Assembly (NCBI GenBank): GCA_022041995.1
Contig: CP074390.1
Span: forward strand, 2,294,001 to 2,358,000
From: Cupriavidus necator
Lineage (GTDB): Bacteria; Pseudomonadota; Gammaproteobacteria; Burkholderiales; Burkholderiaceae
Length of the DNA stretch: 64,000 bases
Direction: 5' to 3'
Every line of letters starts with the position of its first letter. The first letter of the stretch is position 1. The position numbers were made by a program, and so were the translations under genes. The notes below the pieces were generated by a model, which was not told the origin of the DNA, ran no database searches, and was given only the letters and a program-made list of their open reading frames with translations. Shown here piece by piece: positions 6,742-16,499 of this stretch.

Positions 6742-9620
6742 CAACTCCCTCTCTTTGCGTGCGTGCCGGGATCCCAGGCATCAGGCTGCTCCGGCTCCAC
6801 CGCTGGCGGATTCCCACGCGGCAACGCCAGCAGGAAGCGCGCGCCCGCCTGGCCGCCGGGCCGGTCTGGCCGTTGCGCGGGTTCCACCCAGATGCGCCCG
6901 CCATGGGCTTGTACGATGGCCTCGCATACGGCGAGGCCCAGGCCGACGCCCGCCGTCGCGGATTCGCGCTCACCGCGCGTGAATTTCTCGAAGATCTGCC
7001 GTTCCTTGCCCTTGGGCACGCCCGGGCCATCATCCTCTACCGCAATCCTGATCTCGTCGCCGACCGCCGCGGCCGAGAGCCGGATCTCTGTGCCAGCAGG
7101 CGTGTATTTGGCGGCATTCTCCAGCAGGTTGCACAGCACACGCTCGATCAGCACGGCGTCGCATTCGATCAGGGGTACCCGGGACAAGTCGGCGACAGCA
7201 ACCCGGTGGTGCTCGAGCGCCTCGCGCATGGCAGCCAGGCTGGCGCCGACGAGCTCCTCCACCGATTGCCACGCCTTGCTCGTCCGGACTTCCCGGCTCT
7301 GCAGCTTCGCCATGTCCAGCAGATTCACCACCATGGTCCGCATTCGCCTGGCCTGTTCCAGCATGGCGGCCACGGTCTCGGCCAGTGACGGCGTCAGTCC
7401 GGGACCGCTACGCTGCATGGTTTCCGCCATGCCGATCAGGCTTGTCAGCGGGGTTCGCAGGTCATGGGAGACAGCGGCCAGCAATGAGCTGCGCAGACGC
7501 TCTGATTCCATCGACAGCAAGGCCTGCTGCGCCACTTCGACGTAATGCAAGCGCTCGATGGCGATTGCGATCAGCGTGCAGAACACATCGACCTGGCGCC
7601 GTAGCCCAGGTTGCGCAAAGGCGCGTGATACCGCAGGCTCGACCGCCAGGACGCCACGGGTCTGCATCGGCGCCTTCAATGGCAGATACAGCACCGTGCT
7701 GCCCGGCAACGTATGCGTGCCGGTGCCTGCGGGTTGGCCGTGATCGAATACCCACTCTGCCAGTACACGGTCGATCGAGTCGGTTCGCGCCCCGGTGTCA
7801 TGCTGCTCCACATCAGACACGGGTGGCAGCAAGCGGCCTTCCGGAGAAACCAGGAAGAAGGCTGAATTGGCATCGAAGGCAGCACGCAGGAAGCGGCTGG
7901 CGATCGAGACAATCTGGTCCGGCATCAGCGCCGCGGAGAGTTCCCGGGCCAGCTCGTAGAGCGTGCGAGCATCGTTCTCGCGCTGCACCGCCACTTGCGC
8001 CTGTTCGCGCAAGCCGGCCGTCAGTTGCCCGATGACCAGCCCCACCGATAGCAGCACGACGAACGTCAGCAGATACTGCACGTCGCTGACGGCGAACGAC
8101 AGCCGCGGCGGTACGAAGAAGAAGTCGAAAGCGGCCACGGCCAATACCGATGCCAGCGCCGCCGGTCCGCGGCCATGACGGAGCGCGACGCCGACCACCG
8201 CCGCCAGGAACAGCATGGCAATGTTGACGACGTCGAACCAGGGGAGCGCCAGGGCCGACAGCGCCGTGGCACCGGCACACCATACCGCTGCCAGCAAATA
8301 GTCTTTGCGCGTGGCCCCGTCGCCCGGCGCGGGCGCGTCTGGCTCGTCCGTGCCATGGCGCGGGCGAAGATCCACCCGCGTCGTGTCTGCCGCCACGCGG
8401 ATGATATCAATCTCCGGACACCCGATCGCCAGCGCATCGGCAAAACTGCGGCGGCCGAACAGCCACGCCGGCGCGTTCACAAATGGGGTCAAGGCCAGCC
8501 CGAGAAGAGAGCGGGCCCGCTCCATAACGGAGGCGCCCCCCCGGCGCCAGTCTGCCGGCGCCCGGCCGATGACCACCTTGGTCAGGTTGTGGCGGCGCAC
8601 GTACCCCACGATTGCCTGGACCATGTCGTTGCCCGCCAGGGTCTCTGTGCGTGCGCCCAGCTCCTCTGCGAGACGCATGGCCGTCTGCAGGCGAGTTTTG
8701 GCGAAATCGGACGGGGGTGTCAGCCTGGGTGTGGCGATGGTCACCACATGCCAGTCGCAATCGAGCTGGCCGGCAAGCCGGCGCGCACTCCTGACCACCT
8801 GCTCGGCGTCGTCACCACTGCCAATGCAAGCCAGCACGGCCTCCCGGGTCCGCCACACGCCTTGCACGGCTTCGGACTGACGCCACGCCCGGACATCGGA
8901 GTCGACCCGGTCGGCGGTCCTGCGCAGCGCCAGCTCGCGCAGGGCGATCAGATTGCCTTTTCGGAAGAAATTGCGCGCCGCATGTCGCGCCTGCTCCGGC
9001 AGATAGACTTTGCCTTCCTTCAGCCGGCGCAGCAGCTCGTCGGCCGGCAGGTCCACCAGCACGACTTCGTCGGCGCTGTCAAACACAACGTCCGGCACGG
9101 TTTCCCAGACGCGGATGCCAGTGATGCCGCCCACCGCCTCATTCAGGCTGTCCAGATGCTGCACATTGACCGTGGTCCAGACGTCGATGCCGGCGGCCTG
9201 CAGTTCCTGGATATCCTGCCACCGCTTGGGATGGCGACTGCCCGGTGCGTTGGAATGGGCCAGTTCGTCAACCAGGACCAGGGCCGGTTGCCGGACCAGC
9301 GCCGCGTCCAGGTCGAACTCCTGCAGAACCCGCTCGCGGTACGGTACGTCCTTCATGGGCAATCGCTCGATACCGGCGATCAGCGCTTCGGTCTCTGCGC
9401 GGCCGTGGGTCTCCACGACGCCAATGACAACATCGGTTCCCTGCGCAGACGCCGCCCGCGCGGCGGTGAGCATGGCGAACGTCTTGCCGACCCCGGCAGA
9501 CGCGCCAAAATAGACCCTGAGCTTGCCGCGCAAGGCGCGAGCGCCTTCCTCCTGCACCATCTGGAGCAGGGCATCGGGGTTAGGGCGCGCGCCAGTTTCG
9601 CGCAATTCGGCATCAGGCAT
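6741..9620 (-). CDS. kdpD: KdpD sensor histidine kinase
   Basis: This 959-aa membrane kinase senses potassium limitation. Its order is: an N-terminal KdpD domain with Walker A (YFGASAGVGKT); a UspA-like domain; a cluster of four membrane spans (around ALSALALPWFDVVNIAMLFL and beyond); a GAF-like region; the dimerisation helix with the phosphorylated histidine in AVSHDLRTPLTSLIG (about residue 719); and the ATPase domain with NLLENAAKYTP and GVGLGLAV. The ATG at 9620 is chosen. A GTG at 9632 would add four residues. It lies 120 bp after kdpC and overlaps kdpE. Confidence 0.95.
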   Translation of the reverse strand: MPDAELRETGARPNPDALLQMVQEEGARALRGKLRVYFGASAGVGKTFAMLTAARAASAQGTDVVIGVVETHGRAETEALIAGIERLPMKDVPYRERVLQEFDLDAALVRQPALVLVDELAHSNAPGSRHPKRWQDIQELQAAGIDVWTTVNVQHLDSLNEAVGGITGIRVWETVPDVVFDSADEVVLVDLPADELLRRLKEGKVYLPEQARHAARNFFRKGNLIALRELALRRTADRVDSDVRAWRQSEAVQGVWRTREAVLACIGSGDDAEQVVRSARRLAGQLDCDWHVVTIATPRLTPPSDFAKTRLQTAMRLAEELGARTETLAGNDMVQAIVGYVRRHNLTKVVIGRAPADWRRGGASVMERARSLLGLALTPFVNAPAWLFGRRSFADALAIGCPEIDIIRVAADTTRVDLRPRHGTDEPDAPAPGDGATRKDYLLAAVWCAGATALSALALPWFDVVNIAMLFLAAVVGVALRHGRGPAALASVLAVAAFDFFFVPPRLSFAVSDVQYLLTFVVLLSVGLVIGQLTAGLREQAQVAVQRENDARTLYELARELSAALMPDQIVSIASRFLRAAFDANSAFFLVSPEGRLLPPVSDVEQHDTGARTDSIDRVLAEWVFDHGQPAGTGTHTLPGSTVLYLPLKAPMQTRGVLAVEPAVSRAFAQPGLRRQVDVFCTLIAIAIERLHYVEVAQQALLSMESERLRSSLLAAVSHDLRTPLTSLIGMAETMQRSGPGLTPSLAETVAAMLEQARRMRTMVVNLLDMAKLQSREVRTSKAWQSVEELVGASLAAMREALEHHRVAVADLSRVPLIECDAVLIERVLCNLLENAAKYTPAGTEIRLSAAAVGDEIRIAVEDDGPGVPKGKERQIFEKFTRGERESATAGVGLGLAVCEAIVQAHGGRIWVEPAQRPDRPGGQAGARFLLALPRGNPPAVEPEQPDAWDPGTHAKRGS

Positions 9621-9740
9621 CGGTCGACTCACCCTCTATTCTTGCACTGGCAAGCCAGTTCTGCATCGCATCCGCGCGCCAGCGCCGTTCCCGCGGGAGG
9701 GCGACCCCGCCGGATCGACCCGCCGCGTCCCGGCACTGGG

Positions 9741-10364
9741 TTACTTCCGCGCGATGGCATCCAGTCCAAGGTTCAGTTTCAAGACATTGACTCCCGGGTC
9801 GCCCAGGACCGGCAGTAGCGGCGTTTCGGTATTTGCCGAAATCAGTTGCATCACCTGCTCGATCGGAATCCCCCTGGCGCGGGCCACGCGCGCCGCCTGG
9901 TACGCTGCGGCCGCAGGGCTGATGTGCGGGTCGAGCCCGCTGCCGGATGCCGTGACCAGGTCCACTGGCACGGGGGCCTGGTTGTCCGGATCTGCGGCGT
10001 GCAGGGCGTCGATGCGCGCGCGTGCGGCGTCGGTCAGCGCCGGATTGGTGGGGCCCAGGTTGGATCCGGCCGAAGCCGAGGAGTTATACGGCATCGGCGC
10101 CGTGGCCGACAGCCGGCCCCAGAAGTACCTTGGGTCGGAGAACGGCTGGCCGATCGGTTCCGAGCCAACCATCTTGCCATCCTTCTCGATCAGCGAGCCG
10201 CCTGCCTGATGCGGGAACACGGCTTTGGAGATTGCCGTGATCACGCCGGGATACAGCAGGCCGGTCACCAGCGAAAGGCCAACGAACACCACCAACATTG
10301 GCCGCAACAAGCCACCTTGCACGGGTGCCGGCGACGGCTGCCGGGACTGCACTTGCGTATTCAT
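9741..10364 (-). CDS. kdpC: Potassium-transporting ATPase subunit C
   Basis: This 207-aa protein has a single N-terminal membrane span (LLRPMLVVFVGLSLVTGLLYPGVIT). It is the KdpC chaperone-like subunit that stabilises ATP binding by KdpB. Conserved blocks seen are GSLIEKDGKMVGSEPIGQ, FWGRLSATAPMPYNSSAS (family: FxxRPSAT.YN...SGGSN), GSGLDPHISPAAA and the GVNVLKLNLGLD end. It follows kdpB by 26 bp. Confidence 0.94.
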   Translation of the reverse strand: MNTQVQSRQPSPAPVQGGLLRPMLVVFVGLSLVTGLLYPGVITAISKAVFPHQAGGSLIEKDGKMVGSEPIGQPFSDPRYFWGRLSATAPMPYNSSASAGSNLGPTNPALTDAARARIDALHAADPDNQAPVPVDLVTASGSGLDPHISPAAAAYQAARVARARGIPIEQVMQLISANTETPLLPVLGDPGVNVLKLNLGLDAIARK

Positions 10365-10390
10365 GGAATGCTCCGAATCATAGGAGAAAA

Positions 10391-12616
10391 TCAGACCCAG
10401 CCAAACAGGGCCAGGATCATGTCGATCAGCTTGATGCCGGCAAACGGAACCAGGATGCCGCCCAGGCCGTAGACCAGCAGGTTGCGGCGCAGCAGCACCG
10501 CGGCGCCCAGTGGCCGGTAGACCACGCCCTTGAGCGCAAGCGGGATCAGCACCACGATGATGAGCGCGTTGAAGATCACCGCCGACATGATGGCCGACGC
10601 CGGCGTGGCGAGCCCCATCACATTGAGCAGGTTGAGCTGCGGATAGGTGGTGGCAAACGCCGCCGGGATGATCGCGAAGTACTTGGCGATGTCATTGGCC
10701 ACGCTGAAGGTCGTCAGCGAGCCGCGCGTCATCAGCATCTGCTTGCCGATCTCGACGATCTCGATCAGCTTGGTCGGGTTGCTGTCCAGGTCCACCATGT
10801 TGCCGGCTTCCTTGGCCGCCTGGGTGCCGCTGTTCATCGCGACGGCCACGTCGGCCTGGGCGAGTGCCGGGGCGTCGTTGGTGCCGTCGCCGGTCATCGC
10901 GACCAGCCGGCCTTCGGCCTGGTACTGGCGGATCAGCTTGAGCTTGGCTTCCGGCGTGGCTTCGGCCAGGAAGTCGTCAACGCCTGCTTCCGCCGCAATC
11001 GAAGCCGCCGTCAGCCGGTTGTCGCCGGTGATCATCACGGTCTTGATGCCCATCTTGCGCAGTTCGCCGAAGCGCTCGCGAATGCCGGTCTTGACGATGT
11101 CTTTCAGTTCGATCACGCCAAGCACGCGCACCGAATCGCCATTGGCGTCGGCTACCACCAGCGGCGTGCTGCCGACGCGGGCGACCTCATCAACGGCTTG
11201 CAAGACCGCCTCGGGGAACTTGCCGGCGCGTTCCGTGACGTAACGGCGCACGGCATCGGCGGCGCCCTTGCGCACGTGACGCTCGCTGCCGTCATCGCTC
11301 AGGTCAACACCGCTCATGCGGGTCTGGGCGCTGAACGGCACGAATTCCGGCTTGAGGTTTGCCATTACCGGCGCCGTCAGCCCCGGCAGCTGGCGGGCCA
11401 GCGTGATGATGCTGCGGCCTTCCGGCGTCTCGTCGGCCAGCGACGACAGCCACGCCGCTTCCGCGAGTTGCAACGGCGACACGCCCGGGGCCGGGATGAA
11501 GCGCGATGCCTGACGGTTGCCATGGGTAATGGTGCCGGTCTTGTCGAGCAGCAGCACGTCCACGTCACCAGCGGCTTCGACGGCACGGCCCGAGGTGGCA
11601 ATCACGTTCGCTTCCATCATCCGGCTCATACCCGCCACGCCAATGGCTGACAGCAGCCCGCCGATCGTGGTGGGAATCAGGCAAACCAGAAGGGCCACCA
11701 GTACCGTGATCGTCACCGGCACGCCAGCCTTTGTCACCAGGACGCTGTAGAGCGAGAACGGCTGCAGCGTGGCCGTGGCCAGCAGCAGCACGATGGTCAG
11801 CCCGACCAGCAGGATCGTCAGGGCCAGTTCGTTCGGTGTCTTTTGCCGCTTGGCGCCTTCAACCATGGTGATCATGCGGTCGATGAAGCTCTCGCCGGGG
11901 TTGGTCGTGATGCGCGCCACGATCCAGTCGGACAGGACGCGCGTACCGCCGGTCACCGAGGAGAAGTCGCCGCCCGACTCGCGGATCACCGGCGCCGATT
12001 CGCCGGTGATGGCGCTTTCGTCGACCGAAGCCACGCCGTCGATCACTTCGCCGTCGCCGGGGATCATCTCGCCGGCCTGAACCAGCACCACGTCGCCGCG
12101 GCGCAGCGCCGTCGCGGGGCGCGCTTCGGTGGCACTGCCACGCTTGCCGTCCTTCAGCACATGGGCGGTGACCGTGGTCTTCAGCCCGCGCAGCGCCTCC
12201 GCCTGTTGCTTGCTCCGGCCTTCGGCGAGTGCCTCGGCAAAGTTCGCGAACAGCACTGTGAACCACAGCCACACCGACACCGCCAGAATGAAGCCCGCGG
12301 ATTCTCCACCGGGGGCTGCCGCCGGCGCGGCCATTGCCTTCAGGAAAAGGATAGTGGTCAGGATGCTGCCCACGTAGACCACGAACATCACCGGATTGCG
12401 CAGCTGGTCGCGCGGCGACAGCTTCCTGAAGGCCGCGACCAGCGCGGGCTTCACCAGCGCCGGCGCGAACATGCTGCGCGCCGGCGGGCGATGATGGTGG
12501 GAACCGTGTTGCCGGTCGGACACCGGTGCGCTCTTCGCCTGAAGCGTGTTGGAGGAAGACGCTTCAGCCGTCCTGGCGCCGCGCTTGGCCACTGGGGCCA
12601 TCGAATCTGGTTGCAT
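10391..12616 (-). CDS. kdpB: Potassium-transporting P-type ATPase subunit B
   Basis: This 741-aa catalytic subunit hydrolyses ATP to drive K+ through KdpA. It shows the actuator motif ITGES, the phosphorylation motif DKTGTIT, the nucleotide-binding KGAA block, and the hinge motif MTGDGTNDAPALAQADVAVAM. Membrane spans flank these domains as in type IA P-ATPases. The ATG at 12616 is chosen because GGAGA lies just upstream. An ATG at 12643 has no such site. The N-terminus is about 60 residues longer than in E. coli, with a basic, His-containing segment (HGSHHHRPPARS). Confidence 0.96.
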   Translation of the reverse strand: MQPDSMAPVAKRGARTAEASSSNTLQAKSAPVSDRQHGSHHHRPPARSMFAPALVKPALVAAFRKLSPRDQLRNPVMFVVYVGSILTTILFLKAMAAPAAAPGGESAGFILAVSVWLWFTVLFANFAEALAEGRSKQQAEALRGLKTTVTAHVLKDGKRGSATEARPATALRRGDVVLVQAGEMIPGDGEVIDGVASVDESAITGESAPVIRESGGDFSSVTGGTRVLSDWIVARITTNPGESFIDRMITMVEGAKRQKTPNELALTILLVGLTIVLLLATATLQPFSLYSVLVTKAGVPVTITVLVALLVCLIPTTIGGLLSAIGVAGMSRMMEANVIATSGRAVEAAGDVDVLLLDKTGTITHGNRQASRFIPAPGVSPLQLAEAAWLSSLADETPEGRSIITLARQLPGLTAPVMANLKPEFVPFSAQTRMSGVDLSDDGSERHVRKGAADAVRRYVTERAGKFPEAVLQAVDEVARVGSTPLVVADANGDSVRVLGVIELKDIVKTGIRERFGELRKMGIKTVMITGDNRLTAASIAAEAGVDDFLAEATPEAKLKLIRQYQAEGRLVAMTGDGTNDAPALAQADVAVAMNSGTQAAKEAGNMVDLDSNPTKLIEIVEIGKQMLMTRGSLTTFSVANDIAKYFAIIPAAFATTYPQLNLLNVMGLATPASAIMSAVIFNALIIVVLIPLALKGVVYRPLGAAVLLRRNLLVYGLGGILVPFAGIKLIDMILALFGWV

Positions 12617-12719
12617 GGTTTCTCCGCAATCCGCTAGAGCCATCCGGCACTTGCCTCTGCAGGGCAGTGCAGGTACCGGACGTATAGGAATGCTCGATAT
12701 TTCGTAGTCAGTAGTCGCT

Positions 12720-14540
12720 TTACTTCGCCGCGGTTGCCGTCACCGCTCCCTGGAGCTGTTCGGCGACCGGGCCCAGCGCCAGCGCGGGGACATAGGTCAG
12801 CGCCCCGACCAGCAGCACCGTGCCCACTAACAGGACGACGAACAGCGGGCCGTGCGTCGGCATGGTGCCGCCGCTCACCGGCACGCGCTTCTTGGCTGCC
12901 AGCGAACCCGCCAGCGCAAGGACCGGGATAATGATCCAGAACCGGCCCAACCACATGGCCGCCGCCAGCAGCGTGTTGTAGAACGGCGTGTTGGCAGACA
13001 AGCCCGCAAAGGCGCTGCCATTGTTGTTGGCCGCCGACGAGAGCGCGTACAGGATCTCCGAGAAGCCGTGCGTGCCGGGATTGAACACCCCCGCGCGTCC
13101 TGCCCCGGTCATCACCGCCATGGACGCGCCGAGCAGCACCAGCAGCGGCGTGACCAGGATCGCCACGGCCGTCATCTTCATTTCGTAGACTTCGATCTTC
13201 TTGCCGAGGTACTCCGGCGTGCGCCCGATCATCAGTCCGGCGATGAACACCGCGAGCACGGCGTAGACCAGCATGCCGTACAGCCCAGAGCCGACGCCGC
13301 CGAACACCACCTCGCCCAGCTGCATCAGCAGCATCGGCACCAGGCCACCGATGGCGGTGAAGGAGTCATGCATGGCATTGACCGCGCCGCACGACGCCGC
13401 GGTCGTGATGGTGGCGAACAGTGTCGAAGCGGCGATGCCGAAGCGCGTTTCCTTGCCTTCCATATTGCCGCCGGCCTGCCACAGCGACGCGGCGTGATCC
13501 ACCGGCAATCCGGCCAGCGCCGGGTTGGCCACCTGCTCGGACATTGCCGCCAGGCAGGCCATCGCGACAAAGATGACCGTCATGGAGGCCAGCACCGCCA
13601 CACCCTGTCGCCTGTCGCCCACCATCTCGCCAAAGGTAAAGCACAGCGCCGCCGGGATCAGGAAGATCGCCAGCATCTCGAGGAGGTTGGCCAGGGCATT
13701 CGGGTTCTCGAACGGATGCGCCGAGTTGGCATTGAAGAAGCCGCCGCCGTTGGTGCCCAGCATCTTGATGGCTTCCTGCGAGGCAACCGGGCCCATCGCC
13801 AGCGTCTGCTTGTCGGTCTTCAGGTCTTCCGTCACCGGCTTGCCTTGTGCATCGAGCACCGGTTGCCCGGCCGCATCCAGCTTCGGCTGGCTGTACTCAA
13901 CCGGCGTGACCAGGCTGGCTTCCTTGTAGGCATCGAAGTTCTGGATCACACCCTGGCTGACCAGCGCCAGCGCAATCACGGTCGCGATCGGCGCCAGCAC
14001 GTACAAGGTGACCCGCGTCATGTCGACCCAGAAATTGCCGATGGTGGCGGCGCTCTGGCGCGCGAATCCGCGAATCAGCGCGAACACCACGGCGATGCCG
14101 GTCGCCGCGGACAGGAAGTTCTGCACGGTGAGCGCGAGCATCTGCGTCAGATAGCCCATGGTCGATTCGCCGGCGTAGCCTTGCCAGTTCGTATTGCTGA
14201 CAAAGCTGATGGCCGTGTTGAAGGCCGAGTCTGGCGTGACAGCGCCGAAGCCTTGCGGGTTCAATGGCAGCATGCCTTGCACGCGCTGCAGCGCATAGAC
14301 TGCCACCACGCCAAGCAGGTTGAACGCCAGGACGGCGACGGTGTACTGCTTCCACCCCATCTCGGTATCGGCACGCACGCCGCCCAGGCGATACAGCAGC
14401 CGTTCCAGCGGTCGGCCCCAGACGGTCAGCGAATAGTTGCTGTCTTCCACAGCGCGCCGGATATAGCGTCCGAGAAAAGGGGCGCACGCCAGGAGGATGG
14501 CGAGATAGAGGACCAGCAGGCCCAAGAATTGGGAGGACAT
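12720..14540 (-). CDS. kdpA: Potassium-transporting ATPase subunit A
   Basis: This 606-aa channel-like subunit carries the K+ selectivity filter and about ten membrane spans. Filter-type segments with the NxNxQGYxGES and TNGGGFFNANSAHPFENP signatures of KdpA are readable. The start at 14540 overlaps the kdpF stop by one base (TGATG). kdpB follows after 103 bp. Confidence 0.96.
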   Translation of the reverse strand: MSSQFLGLLVLYLAILLACAPFLGRYIRRAVEDSNYSLTVWGRPLERLLYRLGGVRADTEMGWKQYTVAVLAFNLLGVVAVYALQRVQGMLPLNPQGFGAVTPDSAFNTAISFVSNTNWQGYAGESTMGYLTQMLALTVQNFLSAATGIAVVFALIRGFARQSAATIGNFWVDMTRVTLYVLAPIATVIALALVSQGVIQNFDAYKEASLVTPVEYSQPKLDAAGQPVLDAQGKPVTEDLKTDKQTLAMGPVASQEAIKMLGTNGGGFFNANSAHPFENPNALANLLEMLAIFLIPAALCFTFGEMVGDRRQGVAVLASMTVIFVAMACLAAMSEQVANPALAGLPVDHAASLWQAGGNMEGKETRFGIAASTLFATITTAASCGAVNAMHDSFTAIGGLVPMLLMQLGEVVFGGVGSGLYGMLVYAVLAVFIAGLMIGRTPEYLGKKIEVYEMKMTAVAILVTPLLVLLGASMAVMTGAGRAGVFNPGTHGFSEILYALSSAANNNGSAFAGLSANTPFYNTLLAAAMWLGRFWIIIPVLALAGSLAAKKRVPVSGGTMPTHGPLFVVLLVGTVLLVGALTYVPALALGPVAEQLQGAVTATAAK

Positions 14541-14629
14541 CAGAATTTCTCCGGCCGGAACAACGCAATGAGGAGGTAAACAAAAATGGCAATGGCCAGC
14601 ACGCCGCTCAACAGATCGGTCCAGCCCAT
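14540..14629 (-). CDS. kdpF: Potassium-transporting ATPase small subunit F
   Basis: This 29-aa single-span peptide, MGWTDLLSGVLAIAIFVYLL followed by IALFRPEKF, is the KdpF lipid-like stabiliser of the Kdp complex. The strong AGGAGG ribosome-binding site is 6-7 bases upstream. Both ends overlap the neighbouring genes by one base (TGATG), which fixes the start. It is missed if only longer reading frames are considered. Confidence 0.93.
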   Translation of the reverse strand: MGWTDLLSGVLAIAIFVYLLIALFRPEKF

Positions 14630-14793
14630 CACAACCTCCTGTCCGACGCGCTGTTCTTTGCCGGCATCTGGTCATGCGGGCTGCAGTGCTCGCTGCCTGC
14701 CGGAGATTTCGGCGCAAGCACGGCGCAAAGCCCCAGCAGGGCCGCGCTCAACACGCCGAAGCCAATCAATACGATCAAAAAGATCCCGTCCAT
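14629..14793 (-). CDS. Small membrane protein heading the kdp operon
   Basis: This 54-aa protein has one membrane span near the N-terminus (MDGIFLIVLIGFGVLSAALL) and a short soluble tail with a Cys/His pair (EHCSPHD). Its stop overlaps the kdpF ATG (TGATG), so it is translationally coupled to the pump. It is the first gene after the KdpE-like box. Small one-span ORFs ahead of kdpF occur in other bacteria without an assigned role. I infer a Kdp accessory subunit but cannot show it. Confidence 0.65.
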   Translation of the reverse strand: MDGIFLIVLIGFGVLSAALLGLCAVLAPKSPAGSEHCSPHDQMPAKNSASDRRL

Positions 14794-14872
14794 AACAAAG
14801 CACCCTTGAATGGTTTCGGCTTGCAGATTAGCGACGGGGTCGTAAAAACAGGGTAGAAAGGTGGCCGGTGCG

Positions 14873-14889
14873 TATAAAGAACGCATAAA
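14873..14889 (-). promoter_or_regulatory. KdpE-like binding site upstream of the kdp operon
   Basis: On the minus strand the sequence reads TTTATG-CGTTC-TTTATA, two direct TTTAT repeats separated by 5 bp. The characterised E. coli KdpE site has the same form (TTTATA-N5-TTTACA). It lies about 80 bp ahead of the first operon start, in the orientation expected for activation. Confidence 0.65.
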
Positions 14890-15009
14890 GATTCCGGCAA
14901 TCAGCTTGCGCATGCGAGCCAATGTGCACTTTCCTGGCTGCTGGCGATCGTGATGCCTGGTGGCAAGGCCGCGGCGGTTGGCTGAGGTGCTTGGCCGGCG
15001 CGGCGCTTC

Positions 15010-15026
15010 TTTATCGAATCTTTACG
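15010..15026 (+). promoter_or_regulatory. Second KdpE-like direct repeat, opposite orientation
   Basis: TTTATC-GAATC-TTTACG on the plus strand matches the same direct-repeat form with the same 5-bp spacing. It lies 121 bp from the first box, just beyond the 3' end of the neighbouring MFS gene. No plus-strand gene lies close enough for it to activate. It could be a distal KdpE site or chance. Confidence 0.3.
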
Positions 15027-15057
15027 CGATCGATGGCGCCATATACCGCCCAGCGCG

Positions 15058-16314
15058 TCAATCGAGTGGCTTGACCCGCCGGAACGCCCCAAGGAGTGCG
15101 AGGTCGTACGCGATCTTGAGCACGCCGCAGGCAACCAGCGGAGTCCCGACCCAGCCCATGGCCAACAGCGCGCCCGCCAGGGTCGGGCCGAATGCGGCAG
15201 CCAGGCTCCTGGGCACGGCGGTCAGGCTTGCCGCCGCCGGCCGCTCGGGCGGCGTCACCACGGCCATGACATAGGCGGTCCGGGTCGGTACATCCATCTG
15301 CGACAGCGCGCTGCGTACGAGCAACAGCGCCAGGGTCGCCGGCAGGGAGGGGGAGAACGCGGCCGCGATCAGGCAGAGGCTGGACGGAATATGGGTGAAC
15401 ACCATCGTATTCAGCAGGCCGAACCTGCGAGCCAGTGGCGCAGCCACGAGCTGGGAGCCGGCGCTGAGCAGCCCGGCCCAGAAAAAGAACTGCCCGGCGG
15501 CACCAATGGAAAGGCTGAAGCGCTGCATCAGCCAGAGCGCCAGCAGGGAATTCACCACCAGGCCGCCGGCAAATGCGTCGATGCTGAAGAGCAGCGCAAG
15601 GCGGGTAACGATCCGGCGAGACGGTCCCAGCGGGATTCTCGCCTTTGCCAGGTGCGGTGGTGGCGCCGGCATGCGGGCATAGAGGATCCAGAGTGCGGCA
15701 CCGGTCAGGGCATAGATCATGAACATGGCCCGCAGCGCGCCGAGGACAGGAACCCCAAGCTGCGCCGCGAGCCAATCCGGCAGCGCCGCCGCCAGCGCGC
15801 CAATGGCGGCGCAGAGGGCCCCGGTCAGGCTGTAGCGGGCGAACAGCGCAGTGCGGGCATCGGGGGCGGCCGAATCGGCAAGGCCGGCATGCTCAAGCGG
15901 CAGGAAGACGCTGACGTCTCCGGAGCTGGGGTTGAGCGTGCCAACGAATGCGACCAGCAACAGCGGCCAAAGGGAGGACAGCCCGGCGAAGCCTATGCCG
16001 GTCGCGGCCATCAACGCGGCCGCCGACACCAGCAGCCTGCGCTGCGGATAGCGGTGGCCGATCACGCCCACCAGGACCGTCGCCAGGGCCGAACCGATCA
16101 GGGTGGCGCTGCTGACCAGTCCCACTGCCAGCTGCGCGAAGCCGAGCGCCAGCAGGTACGCCGGCAGCAGCACGGCGATAAAGCCGTCGCAGAAGCCGCG
16201 CAACGCGCGGCCGACGAGAAGCGGCAAAGCGCCGGGATGAACGCCTGCGGGCAGGAGCAGGCGCGCAAGCCAGCCTCTGCTGACAGTCATGGCCGGGTCT
16301 TCAGATGTGCGCAT
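15058..16314 (-). CDS. MFS transporter
   Basis: This 418-aa polytopic membrane protein has about 12 hydrophobic spans. It has an MFS-type loop after the second span (GHRYPQRRLL, equivalent to motif A) and a central basic loop. It begins (after a short leader) with ALPLLVGRALRGFCDGFIAVLLPAYL. The substrate is unknown. Its position next to the mercury- and chromate-type genes suggests metal or toxic-compound efflux but does not prove it. An alternative start at 16290 would remove eight residues. It is transcribed toward the kdp promoter region. Confidence 0.82.
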   Translation of the reverse strand: MRTSEDPAMTVSRGWLARLLLPAGVHPGALPLLVGRALRGFCDGFIAVLLPAYLLALGFAQLAVGLVSSATLIGSALATVLVGVIGHRYPQRRLLVSAAALMAATGIGFAGLSSLWPLLLVAFVGTLNPSSGDVSVFLPLEHAGLADSAAPDARTALFARYSLTGALCAAIGALAAALPDWLAAQLGVPVLGALRAMFMIYALTGAALWILYARMPAPPPHLAKARIPLGPSRRIVTRLALLFSIDAFAGGLVVNSLLALWLMQRFSLSIGAAGQFFFWAGLLSAGSQLVAAPLARRFGLLNTMVFTHIPSSLCLIAAAFSPSLPATLALLLVRSALSQMDVPTRTAYVMAVVTPPERPAAASLTAVPRSLAAAFGPTLAGALLAMGWVGTPLVACGVLKIAYDLALLGAFRRVKPLD

Positions 16315-16499
16315 CGCAATGGCATCCGTATTCCGGTCTTCTCATGCAGTCTGTGAAAATCCGTGGCGATCCCGCCGTACACGTACGGCGCCGGGAATGG
16401 CTGGCCAAATGTGAAAGCCTGGACTTCCGCTTCCGGCGATTCTCAGCCATTCGAAAAAGCGGTCAATGAATGGCCGAACTGTCTCAATCAGCTGACCTA

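Noticed and set aside
8175..9818. Long plus-strand frame opposite kdpD
   Set aside because: It is a shadow of the kdpD reading frame in GC-rich DNA, with no family motifs.
12852..14579. Long plus-strand frame opposite kdpA
   Set aside because: Antisense to a clear KdpA with the potassium-filter motifs; Arg/His/Gln-rich product of no known type.
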